Assembly (NCBI RefSeq): GCF_018736065.1
Contig: NZ_CP076128.1
Location: forward strand, 4,155,001-4,219,000
Source: Flammeovirga kamogawensis
GTDB taxonomy: Bacteria > Bacteroidota > Bacteroidia > Cytophagales > Flammeovirgaceae
Length of the DNA stretch: 64,000 nt
Direction of reading: 5' to 3'
In this document: one piece after another, positions 8,359-17,709 of the stretch
Position numbering within the stretch: position 1 is the first letter of the stretch
Layout of the letters: each line of letters starts with the position of its first letter
Made by a program: the position numbers and the translations under genes
The notes under the pieces: generated by a model
Seen by the model: only the letters and a program-made list of their open reading frames with translations
Told to the model about the DNA's origin: nothing
The model's database searches: none

Positions 8359-11277
8359 ATGAAGCGACTATTAACTATTGTATTTATTATCTCTCTATTA
8401 ATTGTTGATAAATATTCTGTTTATGCACAATCATCTAATTTTATATACTACCCTGTTGATGCAAGTTTGATTTCTGGACAATTAAAGGCAATTAATAATA
8501 CTGGAGATGGAATACTTTGGGGAGCTTCTGATAATGGAGTAATGCGCTTTAATGGGGAGTCTACCAAATATTTTCCTACAGCTTTTCCTAGTAATTATAT
8601 CAAGTCTTTTACAAAAGAGAAAAATGGAGATATACTGGTTGTCCATGATTTAGGAGTAGGTAAAATTATTTCAACAGGAAGAGATTATCATTTTGAAAAT
8701 TTTATTGAAGGTGCTCATCAGTTCAATAAGAATAAACTGTTTTACCCCAAAAGTATTTTTGCTACGGATAATAAGGAATATTGGATAGGTGAAGATTCTT
8801 CTATTGTGCGTTATAAACAAGGAGAACACTTAAGAAGGTACCATCTTAAACTGCGTTCTCAATCTCCACATTATGTACGCTCTATTTTATTTGAAATTGA
8901 TGGTTTTAAGAATCCATGGGTTTTTAGTTTCTCAGGCAATATTTTTAGATATAATAAAAAGAAAGATAGCTTTTTACCTATTAAACTACCAATTCAAATC
9001 AATGAAATTTCTTGGGTAACAAAGAATGGTTTTAAATCGTTTTTTGTTGGTTGTAAACAGGGGCTTTTTGAAATGGAAGTCAATAGATCAGGTCAGTTAA
9101 TTAAATGGAAAAAAAGAGTTAATCTACTAGATATATCGGTTGGTGAAATCTTATCAAAAAATAAACTTATTCTTGGAACATGGAGTAATGGAGCCTACTT
9201 GGTTGATTTACATAAAAATCAACCAACTTATAGCAAAATAAACTTGCAAGGAAATGAAGATGTACTTTCTATTGACTATCAACATGGAAAAGGTATTTGG
9301 ATTGGTAGTACTGAGAGCATTGGTTTACTTAAAGAATTACCTTTTAATAGATTAGATTTACTTAATAATCATGTACTAGTAGAGAGTGCATATATCACTA
9401 AAAATGGTTCATTAATTTTTTCTGAGGGAGATAGTGTTCGTCAGTTTATCAAAAAAGAAGGCGAATGGAAACAAGATTATGTGTATTCATTTTCGGATCG
9501 AATTAGATCAATTGGTGAGTTTGAAGGAAAGTTAGTTTTTGGTAGTTATGTAGGAGATATCTTTTTTACTTCTCCTAACTCTAATAAATATTCAAAACTG
9601 AAAGAAATTAAATTTACGCAATCAATAACATCTTTTTTTGAAGATGAGGAGAATAATTTGTGGATTATTGGTGAGTACCAACCAGGAATTTATAAATACT
9701 CAAAAGAGCATAAATTGTCATATTTATCAGATGATAATTTAAAAGATGTTCAGGTAATAAAAGGAATCTCAGATGGATCGTTTTATGTAGGAACTGCACA
9801 TAAAGAGTATCTATTACAACGTTATAATTACACAGATCAAAAGTTTGAAAACCTCAATTTACAATTTCCTAGAACTGTTGCAGATGATATAATTATCAGA
9901 GATATATTAATTGATACTGAAACTGTTTTTCTAGCAACGTCTGATGGTTGCTTTTCTTTTGATAGGAGTACTTCGACTACTATTCCTTTAAAGGAAATTG
10001 AAGCATTAGGTTTAGAAAAAGAAGCTAATTTAAAAGCAATAGCAAGAGCAGGTAATACATTATGGTTGGCTTCTTTTAAAGGTGTTTATCGAGTAGAGAA
10101 TGGTAAAGCTCAGTTATTTGATAAAACAAATGGATTGCCTTCTAATGCTATAAAAATAGGAGGTTTAGTTAAAGGCAAACAAAAGGAACTTTGGATTGTA
10201 ACAGAAAAAGGGCTCTTATTTCATTCTGAAGATAAACCATTACCAAAAGCCACAGAGATTCAGTCTATTAAAGTTGTATATTCCGGTAATGATGGTGTGA
10301 AGAATTTATGGGATATGACAACAGATATTCCATATTATTCGAATGTAGAAGTTAGTTATACATCTCATTCTTTTCCTTTAATCAATACAAAATATCAGTA
10401 CAGAATTCTTTCTCAAGATACGATTTGGTCTGAGATGGAAAACACTGGTAAAATAAGTATTTTAAATGTTGAAGGTGGGAAGTATACAATTGAAGTTAGA
10501 TCACAAGAAAAAGGTAAATTAATTAGTGCAGTTTCTTCTATTACATTTAATGTGATAACACCTTGGTTTAGACAAATATGGTTTTACTCTGTTGTAGGAG
10601 TTCTAACTATTTTTCTGTTTTTTATCTTGATTAGAATTTACAATAAAAATTTAAGAGAAAAAGGGAAGCGATTAGAATATCTTGTTGAAATGAGGGCAAA
10701 AGAAATAGCTACTCAACGAACAAAAATAATGGAGCAGCAGCAAGAACTCTTCAATAAAAAACAAAAAATAATAGAAAATGAAAAATCTATTGCTGAAGCT
10801 GAATTAAAAAATTCACAATGGAGAGAAGAACAATTACAAGATATTATAGATCAGAAAAATGGTAGGCTTACTGCTGTAACTTTAAATATAGTAGAGAAAA
10901 ATAATTTCCTACATACCTTACAAAATCAAATTAAAAAGACAGTTGAAGATTATCCAGAACTAGCAGTATCACTTAATAAATTAAATAAAACGATAGAACA
11001 AAGTGATAAAACTGATAAAGATTGGGAAGAATTTCAATTGTATTTTGATGGTATTCATTCAGATTTTAATCAAAAATTAAAAGAAAAACATCCTAATTTA
11101 ACAGCACATGATCTTAGACATTGTGCATTAATTAGGTTAAACTTAGGGTTAAATGAGTGTGCTAATTTATTGGGTATTTCTCAAGATAGTATCAAGACCT
11201 CACGTTACCGTTTAAAGAAAAAGTTGGCTTTAGAGAACGGCCATAACCTTCAAGATTATATACTATCTTTTAAATAA
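8359..11277 (+). CDS. Propeller/triple-tyrosine (Y_Y_Y) sensor with C-terminal LuxR-like HTH
   Basis: 972 residues. A signal peptide (LLTIVFIISLLIVDKYSVYAQ) precedes repeated propeller-type segments (ILWGASDNGVMRFNG, NLWIIGEYQPGIYKYS, TLWLASFKGVYRVENG, ELWIVTEKGLLFHSE). A Y_Y_Y-like domain (KYQYRILSQDTIWSEMENTG, then GGKYTIEVRSQEKGK) follows, then a TM at about 745-765 (FYSVVGVLTIFLFFILIRIY), a long coiled coil and a LuxR-like HTH (LTAHDLRHCALIRLNLGLN, ISQDSIKTSRYRLKKKLAL). This is the Bacteroidota one-component architecture that resembles hybrid two-component systems but lacks kinase domains: periplasmic sensing joined to a cytoplasmic HTH. Its last 8 bp overlap the convergent glycosyltransferase gene. 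Confidence 0.88.
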   Translation: MKRLLTIVFIISLLIVDKYSVYAQSSNFIYYPVDASLISGQLKAINNTGDGILWGASDNGVMRFNGESTKYFPTAFPSNYIKSFTKEKNGDILVVHDLGVGKIISTGRDYHFENFIEGAHQFNKNKLFYPKSIFATDNKEYWIGEDSSIVRYKQGEHLRRYHLKLRSQSPHYVRSILFEIDGFKNPWVFSFSGNIFRYNKKKDSFLPIKLPIQINEISWVTKNGFKSFFVGCKQGLFEMEVNRSGQLIKWKKRVNLLDISVGEILSKNKLILGTWSNGAYLVDLHKNQPTYSKINLQGNEDVLSIDYQHGKGIWIGSTESIGLLKELPFNRLDLLNNHVLVESAYITKNGSLIFSEGDSVRQFIKKEGEWKQDYVYSFSDRIRSIGEFEGKLVFGSYVGDIFFTSPNSNKYSKLKEIKFTQSITSFFEDEENNLWIIGEYQPGIYKYSKEHKLSYLSDDNLKDVQVIKGISDGSFYVGTAHKEYLLQRYNYTDQKFENLNLQFPRTVADDIIIRDILIDTETVFLATSDGCFSFDRSTSTTIPLKEIEALGLEKEANLKAIARAGNTLWLASFKGVYRVENGKAQLFDKTNGLPSNAIKIGGLVKGKQKELWIVTEKGLLFHSEDKPLPKATEIQSIKVVYSGNDGVKNLWDMTTDIPYYSNVEVSYTSHSFPLINTKYQYRILSQDTIWSEMENTGKISILNVEGGKYTIEVRSQEKGKLISAVSSITFNVITPWFRQIWFYSVVGVLTIFLFFILIRIYNKNLREKGKRLEYLVEMRAKEIATQRTKIMEQQQELFNKKQKIIENEKSIAEAELKNSQWREEQLQDIIDQKNGRLTAVTLNIVEKNNFLHTLQNQIKKTVEDYPELAVSLNKLNKTIEQSDKTDKDWEEFQLYFDGIHSDFNQKLKEKHPNLTAHDLRHCALIRLNLGLNECANLLGISQDSIKTSRYRLKKKLALENGHNLQDYILSFK

Positions 11278-12238
11278 ATTTTAAAAGAAATTTCTGTAGT
11301 TGAATAGGTAATAGAAATAGTAGTATTAATTTTACTCTTTTTAATTGAATATATCTCCAGTTTAGAATTAAAGCTTTAATTGAAACAAAGTTTTTAAAAC
11401 TCAATAATTCACGTTCGAATAGTAGAATTTCTGTACTATCTAAATACTTTTTATGTCTAGTATATTCTCTTAGAATATTAATAAAACTTGATATAGAATA
11501 ACATTCAAAAATTGTTATTGCATCTGTAGAATATAGGTTGTTATTTAAAAGTAATTTTTTAGTGGCACGTTGTGCAGTGAATAAACCAAGTTGATTACTT
11601 GTTATTGTTTTTCTAGTTTCTGAAGTATCAGATTGATGGTAATAATAGATGCCGGAACAAATCATTACTTTATCTATTGATAAGAATAAGTATCTAGCAT
11701 TAACTTCATCAGAATGTAAGTGATTGGCGACGTAGGGTGAAGATGTATTATTTTTATTCAACTTATAAACACCAATAAATGATATTGACCAATCTAAACT
11801 GTGTTTTAAAGCATCTTTACCACTAATAAAATTATGAGATAATATTGGTAATTGGGAGTTTTTCTTTTGATCAGAATAATGATATACTAAAGTATAAAGT
11901 GCAGCATCAAGATTATTTTTTTTAATTAAATCAATTGCTTTTTCAATTGCATCAAAAGCAAGAAAATCATCACTGTCTACAACTGAAAAATAACTTCCTG
12001 TTGCATTTTTTAGAGCTAATTTTCTTGCATCTAAAACCCCTTTATGATTTTGAGATATAACTTTTAAATTTGGGTGTATTTTGGCCTGCTCTAATAGATA
12101 TTCAACACTACCATCTGTAGAACCATCATCTACACATATAATCTCAATATTATCATAAGTCTGTTTAATTATGCTATCTAAATATTTATCTAAATAATTG
12201 ATTGAATTATAAACAGCAGTAATAACACTAACTTTCAT
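11270..12238 (-). CDS. Family 2 glycosyltransferase
   Basis: GT-A fold glycosyltransferase. MKVSVITAVYNSINYLDKYL leads into ICVDDGSTDGS (nucleotide-sugar binding) and YFSVVDSDDFLAFDAIEKAI (DXD-like metal site). The C-terminal third is poorly conserved and ends with a hydrophobic helix (LILLFLLPIQLQKFLLKFI) that may anchor it at the membrane. Donor and acceptor cannot be told. The start overlaps the stop of the upstream MenE-like gene by one base, so the two are probably translated together. Confidence 0.88.
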   Translation of the reverse strand: MKVSVITAVYNSINYLDKYLDSIIKQTYDNIEIICVDDGSTDGSVEYLLEQAKIHPNLKVISQNHKGVLDARKLALKNATGSYFSVVDSDDFLAFDAIEKAIDLIKKNNLDAALYTLVYHYSDQKKNSQLPILSHNFISGKDALKHSLDWSISFIGVYKLNKNNTSSPYVANHLHSDEVNARYLFLSIDKVMICSGIYYYHQSDTSETRKTITSNQLGLFTAQRATKKLLLNNNLYSTDAITIFECYSISSFINILREYTRHKKYLDSTEILLFERELLSFKNFVSIKALILNWRYIQLKRVKLILLFLLPIQLQKFLLKFI

Positions 12239-13329
12239 TATTGCGATGCTAAATAGTTATTGATAGTTTCTTTTCTTTTAATTTTCATAGTATCTGTTTT
12301 GATAAAACTACCAATTGAAATAATCTGTTTTGGCACCTCAAATTTTCCTACTTTTTTAGAGAGATTTTGAAGAAGTGTGTTTTGATCATCAGTAGTTAAG
12401 CTAATTCCTTCTATAAATAATATTGCTTGTTCACCTAATAAGGAATGAGGAATGCCACCTACAAATATACTAACAGATGAATATCCCATATCGGATAATA
12501 TTTTTATAGCATTCGACTCAATTTTTTCTGCTTGTATTTTAACTCCTCCAGAATTAATAATATTATCCACTCTTCCTAACCATTCAAAAGAGGTTGTGCT
12601 GATCAATTTTACAACGTCATTAGTTTGTACTTTTTGATAGTCAGACATTGGAGCAATTATGTTTAGACAATTACGTTCGTCTACATTGATTGAAACTCCA
12701 TCAATTGTATGGTATAAGTTATCAGAATTCTCACATATTTTTTTTAAAGCAATATGTGATACAGTTTCAGTCATACCATATGTCATATATACAGCAGTAG
12801 CTTTTAATACAAGTATTATCTGTTCTTTTAAGAAATTACTAATAGGTGCTCCACCAATAATAATTTTTTTAACCTTTTGTAGTTGACTTAATTCATTTTC
12901 AATTGATGATTGAACCTGTAAAGGAACCATAGCAATAAAATCAAATGTTATAGTGGTAGGAACCTTACTTAATGGGTGAGAAGAAGGAGAAATAATCCAT
13001 GTATTTAAATTAAATTCTAGAGCTCTTACAAGCATCATTCTACCACCAATATATTCAGTATTTATACATATTAATGAGTTGTCGTTTTCTTTTAAACCTA
13101 AAACTTTTGCAGTTGCTTTAGCACTAGCTTCCATCTGGTTTCTTTTTATAACTATAGTTTTAGGATTTCCAGTAGAACCTGATGATTGCATGGTAAATTC
13201 TTCTTTGCCATTTAACCATTCAAAACAAAAAATTAGTACGTTATCAATGTGTTCCTCTCCATACATTTGGAAATTTCCATTACGTAGATCATTGATTTTG
13301 AATTCCTTTTCGGCGATGTGTAAATACAT
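12238..13329 (-). CDS. menE: AMP-binding protein, probable o-succinylbenzoate-CoA ligase (MenE)
   Basis: Adenylate-forming enzyme of only 363 residues, the short length typical of MenE in Bacteroidota. Motifs are FTMQSSGSTGNPKTIVIKR (P-loop-like A3), VYMTYGMTETVSH (A5), WLGRVDNIINSGGVKIQAEK (A7/A8) and near the end KTDTMKIKRKE, whose Lys is the catalytic A10 lysine. MenE makes o-succinylbenzoyl-CoA in menaquinone synthesis. No other men genes are adjacent, though a MenI-like thioesterase lies at 59216; assignment to MenE instead of another small acyl-CoA ligase is inference. Its stop overlaps the GT2 start (one base). Confidence 0.75.
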   Translation of the reverse strand: MYLHIAEKEFKINDLRNGNFQMYGEEHIDNVLIFCFEWLNGKEEFTMQSSGSTGNPKTIVIKRNQMEASAKATAKVLGLKENDNSLICINTEYIGGRMMLVRALEFNLNTWIISPSSHPLSKVPTTITFDFIAMVPLQVQSSIENELSQLQKVKKIIIGGAPISNFLKEQIILVLKATAVYMTYGMTETVSHIALKKICENSDNLYHTIDGVSINVDERNCLNIIAPMSDYQKVQTNDVVKLISTTSFEWLGRVDNIINSGGVKIQAEKIESNAIKILSDMGYSSVSIFVGGIPHSLLGEQAILFIEGISLTTDDQNTLLQNLSKKVGKFEVPKQIISIGSFIKTDTMKIKRKETINNYLASQ

Positions 13330-13366
13330 GAAGAATCGATTTATATCTTAAAAACTTACTACTTAG

Positions 13367-13397
13367 TTGTCATTGTAGGAATGATAATTGATCTTTG
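13367..13397 (+). promoter_or_regulatory. Bacteroidota-type promoter of the MORN-repeat gene
   Basis: TTG (13367-13369), 20-bp spacer, then GATCTTTG (13390-13397), one mismatch from the TAnnTTTG -7 box. The start codon lies 26 bp further on. Confidence 0.45.
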
Positions 13398-13423
13398 TAC
13401 CTTAGAATAATGATATATACCTA

Positions 13424-14995
13424 ATGAATACAAAAATTAAGACACTCAAATATACATTTCTAATTAGTCTATTTACTATTTTTTCTTTATCAGCTTATGC
13501 TCAAACAAAAAATAGAACATTAATCAAAACATTTTATGATGATTGGGCAGGGATTGTAGCCGAAGAATTTTATGTTATTGATGGTGATTCAAATAGAATT
13601 GATGGTGAATATAAAAGATACTTTCCCGGCAGTGATAATTTAATTGTAAAATCAAATTATAAGGATGGAGAGTTAAATGGAGTATTTCAAGAATTCTTTG
13701 AAAATGGACAGGTTCATTTTATGACACATTATAAAAATGGAATTCAAAATGGCAAATACACTTCATTTTATGTAGAGGGAATGAAAAAAACCGAAGCACA
13801 TTTTAGAAATGATGTAATGGTGGGTACTATGAAAAAGTATTATCAATCAGGGGCAATTCAGCTAGAACATAATACAAAAGCCAATATGTGGACAGAATAT
13901 TATCCGTCTGGGATTGTAATGTCTAAATCACAAATGTTAGGTGAAAAACGTAATGGGATAACAGAAGTATTTGATGAAGCTGGAAATCTTGTTCAAAAAG
14001 GTAATTATTTAGAGGGGTTAATTGATGGAAGTTATAGAACTTATTATGCATCAAATGGTAAAATAAAAAAAGAAAGCTTATTTGTAAATGGAGTTTTAGA
14101 AGGTGAATCAAAAGAATATTTCGAAGATGGAACTTTACAGCTTTTAATACCTTTTCAACATAACCTTGAACATGGAATAAGAAAAGAGTATTATAGAAAT
14201 TCCAAATTGATGTCTGAAGTAAAAATGATTGAAGGTAAAAATACTGGAAATTATAAAAACTATTACGAATCAGGCCAATTAAAAGCTGAAATGATTACGG
14301 CTTTGAGTAAAGATCAAAAAGGTGTTTTTAGAGAGTATAATGAAAGTGGAACACTCTTAAAAGAAGGGCATATGCAATCTGGTAAAATGCATGGTATTAC
14401 TAAAGTATTTTACGATAATGGTAATCTAAAAGAGTATTTTAATTATCAAAAAGGGGCTAAGAAAGGAGAACAAAAAACATTTTTCACTGACGGTAAATCA
14501 GTAGAGGTTTTAGAAGTTTATGCAAAAAATCCATCAGATTATACATATAAAGCATTTTTTGATACTGAAGTTATAAAAGAAGAAGGTCAGTATACAAAAA
14601 AGTTAAAAACAGGAACTTGGAAAACGTATTACTCAGATGGTAAAGTTAAATCTAAAAAGCAATTTACTAATGGGTTTGAAGAGGGAGATGCTTTTATTTA
14701 TAATCACGAAGGAGTTGTATTAACAAAAGAACGTTATAGAAAAGGACGTCTTGTTGGGATAAAAATAGAATATTTTGAGGATGGAAAAACAGTTTTGAAA
14801 GAAACACCGTACGATAAAGGCTATATTTATGGAGTTGTAAAACAATATTACAATAATGGTCAATTAAGAGCGTCAGGAAAACAATACAAAAACAAGAAGT
14901 TAAACTCTTGGAAATATTTTGATAAAAATGGGGTATTGGAAAGAGAAGAAATTTATGAAAAAGGCACTCTATTAGAAGTTAAGTATCCAAATTAA
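13424..14995 (+). CDS. Secreted YwqK/MORN-type repeat protein
   Basis: 523 residues with signal peptide (FLISLFTIFSLSAYAQ). The whole mature part is a tandem array of about 20-25-residue MORN-like units, each with a Y/F-(Y/F)-x-(N/S/D)-G-x core, for example EFFENGQVHFMTHYKNGIQN, YYASNGKIKKESLFVNG, YYESGQLKAEMI, YYSDGKVKSKKQFTNG and YYNNGQLRASGKQYKNKKLN. Families with this repeat are often annotated as YwqK antitoxin, but no toxin gene is next to it and the export signal argues against a cytoplasmic antitoxin; a periplasmic or surface structural role is more likely (inference). It lies 11 bp upstream of the Hsp15-like gene and is probably co-transcribed. Confidence 0.85.
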   Translation: MNTKIKTLKYTFLISLFTIFSLSAYAQTKNRTLIKTFYDDWAGIVAEEFYVIDGDSNRIDGEYKRYFPGSDNLIVKSNYKDGELNGVFQEFFENGQVHFMTHYKNGIQNGKYTSFYVEGMKKTEAHFRNDVMVGTMKKYYQSGAIQLEHNTKANMWTEYYPSGIVMSKSQMLGEKRNGITEVFDEAGNLVQKGNYLEGLIDGSYRTYYASNGKIKKESLFVNGVLEGESKEYFEDGTLQLLIPFQHNLEHGIRKEYYRNSKLMSEVKMIEGKNTGNYKNYYESGQLKAEMITALSKDQKGVFREYNESGTLLKEGHMQSGKMHGITKVFYDNGNLKEYFNYQKGAKKGEQKTFFTDGKSVEVLEVYAKNPSDYTYKAFFDTEVIKEEGQYTKKLKTGTWKTYYSDGKVKSKKQFTNGFEEGDAFIYNHEGVVLTKERYRKGRLVGIKIEYFEDGKTVLKETPYDKGYIYGVVKQYYNNGQLRASGKQYKNKKLNSWKYFDKNGVLEREEIYEKGTLLEVKYPN

Positions 14996-15006
14996 TTTAA
15001 CCTAAA

Positions 15007-15312
15007 ATGAGAATAGATAAATATTTATGGTGTGTTAGAGTTTTTAAAACAAGATCTCTTGCCACAGACGCTTGCAAAAAAGAAGAAGTTCTTTTAAATG
15101 GAAAAGTACCGAAACCTTCTCAGAAAGTGACTGAAGGAGATGTTATTGATGTCAGAAAGGCACCAATTTGGAGAAAATACAAAGTACTTAATGTGATTGA
15201 TAAACGTGTTGGAGCACCTCTTGTAGAAGAAAATTTAGAAGAGATTACAACAAAAGAAGAACTCGACAAGCTAAATGAATATATAGAAGAAAAAAGATTC
15301 TATTTAAAATAA
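15007..15312 (+). CDS. S4-domain RNA-binding protein, Hsp15-like
   Basis: 101 residues starting MRIDKYLWCVRVFKTRSLAT, followed by VLLNGKVPKPSQKVTEGDVI: the S4 RNA-binding fold of the Hsp15/HslR family. In E. coli Hsp15 binds stalled 50S subunits carrying nascent chains to recycle them; this is known for the family. It follows the MORN-repeat gene by 11 bp and ends in a terminator. Confidence 0.88.
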   Translation: MRIDKYLWCVRVFKTRSLATDACKKEEVLLNGKVPKPSQKVTEGDVIDVRKAPIWRKYKVLNVIDKRVGAPLVEENLEEITTKEELDKLNEYIEEKRFYLK

Positions 15313-15320
15313 TATAAATA

Positions 15321-15350
15321 AAAAGAGGTACTCATAGGGTACCTCTTTGT
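15321..15350 (+). terminator. Terminator after the Hsp15-like gene
   Basis: 10-bp stem AAAGAGGTAC / GTACCTCTTT (15322-15331 with 15339-15348), 7-nt loop, short T-rich tail. Confidence 0.7.
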
Positions 15351-15426
15351 TTATATAATGATTTATTTTTATTTTTAAATTAAGTACAAATAAAACTCTA
15401 TTATTAAGTTATCAACTATCATTGTC

Positions 15427-15681
15427 ATGCAGAATATCCATATCTTACTATTACTGATGTATTTATCAATAGGATTAGCTATATGGTCTTTTTATAAAAC
15501 ATTTTTGATAATAGATAAACCGGGAAGTTCTACATTTGATGCAGACGACGACGATAATAATGGAGGTTGGCCACAAGAACCTAAAGATCCTGATCTAGAT
15601 TTACCTCCAGGAGTATTTATCTTGCCACCCGAAGCTCCAGATCCTAGTCAAAGAAATAAAGACCTACAATTAATAAATTAA
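15427..15681 (+). CDS. Small single-pass membrane protein with acidic, proline-rich tail
   Basis: 84 residues. One TM at about 5-30 (LLLLMYLSIGLAIWSFYKTF), then an acidic run (ADDDDNNGG) and a tail rich in Pro and Asp (PQEPKDPDLDLPPGVFILPP). I do not recognise a family. The composition is clearly protein-like and the ATG is 7 bases after a run ending in ATCATTG. Its stop overlaps the convergent TPR gene by 4 bp. Topology is probably N-in or anchored with the acidic tail exposed; function unknown. Confidence 0.55.
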   Translation: MQNIHILLLLMYLSIGLAIWSFYKTFLIIDKPGSSTFDADDDDNNGGWPQEPKDPDLDLPPGVFILPPEAPDPSQRNKDLQLIN

Positions 15682-16163
15682 TTACTCTTAATCTTTTTTC
15701 TTAAACTTCTAGCCTGAGACGTTAACCCTTCCTTATTAGGAACAATCAATAATAACCTGTGTAACATTGCTAATGTATGCTTTTCTAATTTCAATTCTTT
15801 ATAAATTGTAGAAAGGCCAGACATGGCAGCAAAATGCCTAGGTTCTAATTCAAGAACCTTTTTAAGATCTTTGATGGCATTATTAAACTCTCCACGCATG
15901 TAATAAGAGATTGCTCTTTTATTAAAAATCTCCGCACATTTTTGGTTAAAAATTAAGGCATGAGAAAAAGTTGCAATAGCATCTTTGTACCTTTCGTTAG
16001 ACATTTGTTCAACACCTAGGGCAATGATGTCATTTAAAAATGGATCATCAGTTTTTTGCCATAACTGTAATATTGAATTTTCTATATCTAATATCGTATC
16101 TTTATCAGTGGCATCTTTTAATTGAATAAAAAGATTGTCCACTTCTGCAGTGTTTTCTTTCAT
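15678..16163 (-). CDS. Small TPR-repeat protein
   Basis: 161 residues, no signal peptide. Two or three tetratricopeptide repeats are visible: YKDAIATFSHALIFNQKCAE, IFNKRAISYYMRGEFNNAIK and DLKKVLELEPRHFAAMSGLS. The C-terminal part (LAMLHRLLLIVPNKEGL) is a further degenerate repeat. TPRs are protein-interaction scaffolds; the partner is unknown. The gene stands alone on the minus strand. Confidence 0.8.
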   Translation of the reverse strand: MKENTAEVDNLFIQLKDATDKDTILDIENSILQLWQKTDDPFLNDIIALGVEQMSNERYKDAIATFSHALIFNQKCAEIFNKRAISYYMRGEFNNAIKDLKKVLELEPRHFAAMSGLSTIYKELKLEKHTLAMLHRLLLIVPNKEGLTSQARSLRKKIKSN

Positions 16164-16321
16164 AGTTGTAGACTTAGATTTTCAGTAAAAATTATTTTAC
16201 TTTTATCATTAAAAGCAATTCATAGCCGAATTGTGTCACACTTCTTTAATACATAAACCCCCTTAAAAAGTTTCTAATAATTGAAATCATTAGGGAATTT
16301 CTAAACATATCTTCATAGTTC

Positions 16322-17635
16322 ATGAGAATAGTACAAACTTTCGTATTGCTTTTTATTGTTTTGATAAGCATTTCTAATTCTACAGTAAATGCACAAATAT
16401 CTGTTCAAACAACAAAATATATAATAGATTCTCTTTCAAGTGATATTTTAAAAGGTCGCTTGGCAGGGAGTGAAGGGGAACATATTGCTACAGATTTTAT
16501 TAGTAATGAATTTAAAAAATTAGGATTAACACCCGCAGGAGATAATGGAACATATTTTCAAGTACTCACGAAGTATTCTAAAATTGTAAAAAAGAATACA
16601 TTGTCTTTAAATAAATTACCAACTAATGAAAGCGATTTTTTTGTAGATACAAATGCAGAAACCATCTATTCAAAGAAAATTAAAGAGGTGAATATAAAAG
16701 AAATTCCTGAGGGAGACTCATTTAAAGATTTTAGAAAACAACTTCTATCTTCAGACGAACTGACATTAGTATGGGTGAAATCTAAAGACCATTTAATTGC
16801 ATTGTCTCAGTTTATAGCAACTGAAATTAGAAAACCTTACCAAGAAAGTATTGATTCTCCTCAAAGAATTATTTGGGTGAAAGATAATCCAACCGTAAGA
16901 AGTAAATTTAAAAAAGTACTCATTGATTTTTCTCAAGAAGTTGATAAGGTTGAAATGAGAAATGTTATGGCGAAGTTGAAAGGTGCTACAGAACAAACTG
17001 TAATGATTTCTGCTCACCATGATCATTTAGGAATTTTAAAACCTATACAAGGCGATTCTATAGCTAATGGAGCAGATGATAATGCATCTGGAGTATCTGC
17101 TGTAATTCAGATTGCCTCATACTTTGCAAAAAGAAAAAATATTAATAAAAGAACTTTACTCTTCACAACTTTTACTGCAGAGGAGCTTGGTTTAGTAGGT
17201 TCTACTTATATGGCTAGTAAAATGACAGAGGAAGAACTAAAGAATATTGTTGCAATGATTAATATTGAAATGATAGGTAAACCTTCTGTTAAAGGAAAAA
17301 GAAAAGCTTACTTAACGGGTTACAATAAGTCATCATTAGGAAAAATAATGGCTGATAATGTTTTTGCAAATAAGAAATTAAGATTTAAGTTTTTTGCTGA
17401 TCCTTATGATGATCTTAATCTTTTTATGCGTTCTGATAATGCACCTTTTGCAGCTAATGGTGTTCCAGCACATACAGTTTCTTCAACAGATATAGATTTT
17501 GATTCTTTTTACCATACCGTTAATGATGAACCGTCAACAATTAACTATAATAATGTTGTTGAGGTAACAAAAGGTATTATTGTTGGTATCGAGCCAATTG
17601 TAAAAGGTAGACAGACACCAAATAGAATAAGATAA
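16322..17635 (+). CDS. Secreted M28-family zinc aminopeptidase
   Basis: 437 residues with signal peptide (FVLLFIVLISISNSTVNAQ). Two-zinc M28 peptidase: ISAHHDHLG (first His ligand), NGADDNASGVSAVI (bridging Asp), FTAEELGLVGS (catalytic Glu and Glu ligand), INIEMIGKP (Glu at the position usually Asp) and SFYHTVNDE (last His). A protease-associated-like region sits between the N-terminus and the catalytic part. It removes N-terminal amino acids from peptides in the periplasm or outside. It has a long (186-bp) upstream region and is probably monocistronic with or followed by the DUF3179 gene. Confidence 0.9.
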   Translation: MRIVQTFVLLFIVLISISNSTVNAQISVQTTKYIIDSLSSDILKGRLAGSEGEHIATDFISNEFKKLGLTPAGDNGTYFQVLTKYSKIVKKNTLSLNKLPTNESDFFVDTNAETIYSKKIKEVNIKEIPEGDSFKDFRKQLLSSDELTLVWVKSKDHLIALSQFIATEIRKPYQESIDSPQRIIWVKDNPTVRSKFKKVLIDFSQEVDKVEMRNVMAKLKGATEQTVMISAHHDHLGILKPIQGDSIANGADDNASGVSAVIQIASYFAKRKNINKRTLLFTTFTAEELGLVGSTYMASKMTEEELKNIVAMINIEMIGKPSVKGKRKAYLTGYNKSSLGKIMADNVFANKKLRFKFFADPYDDLNLFMRSDNAPFAANGVPAHTVSSTDIDFDSFYHTVNDEPSTINYNNVVEVTKGIIVGIEPIVKGRQTPNRIR

Positions 17636-17709
17636 ACAATATAAAGTGAGTTCTTTTTCTTAAATTTATGCTGTTTAAGAGCCTAATAATTTTTTGATAG
17701 AAGTAAATA

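Noticed and set aside
13424-14995. YwqK-type antitoxin of a toxin-antitoxin pair
   Set aside because: The protein has an export signal and no toxin gene is adjacent; the next gene is an Hsp15-like protein.
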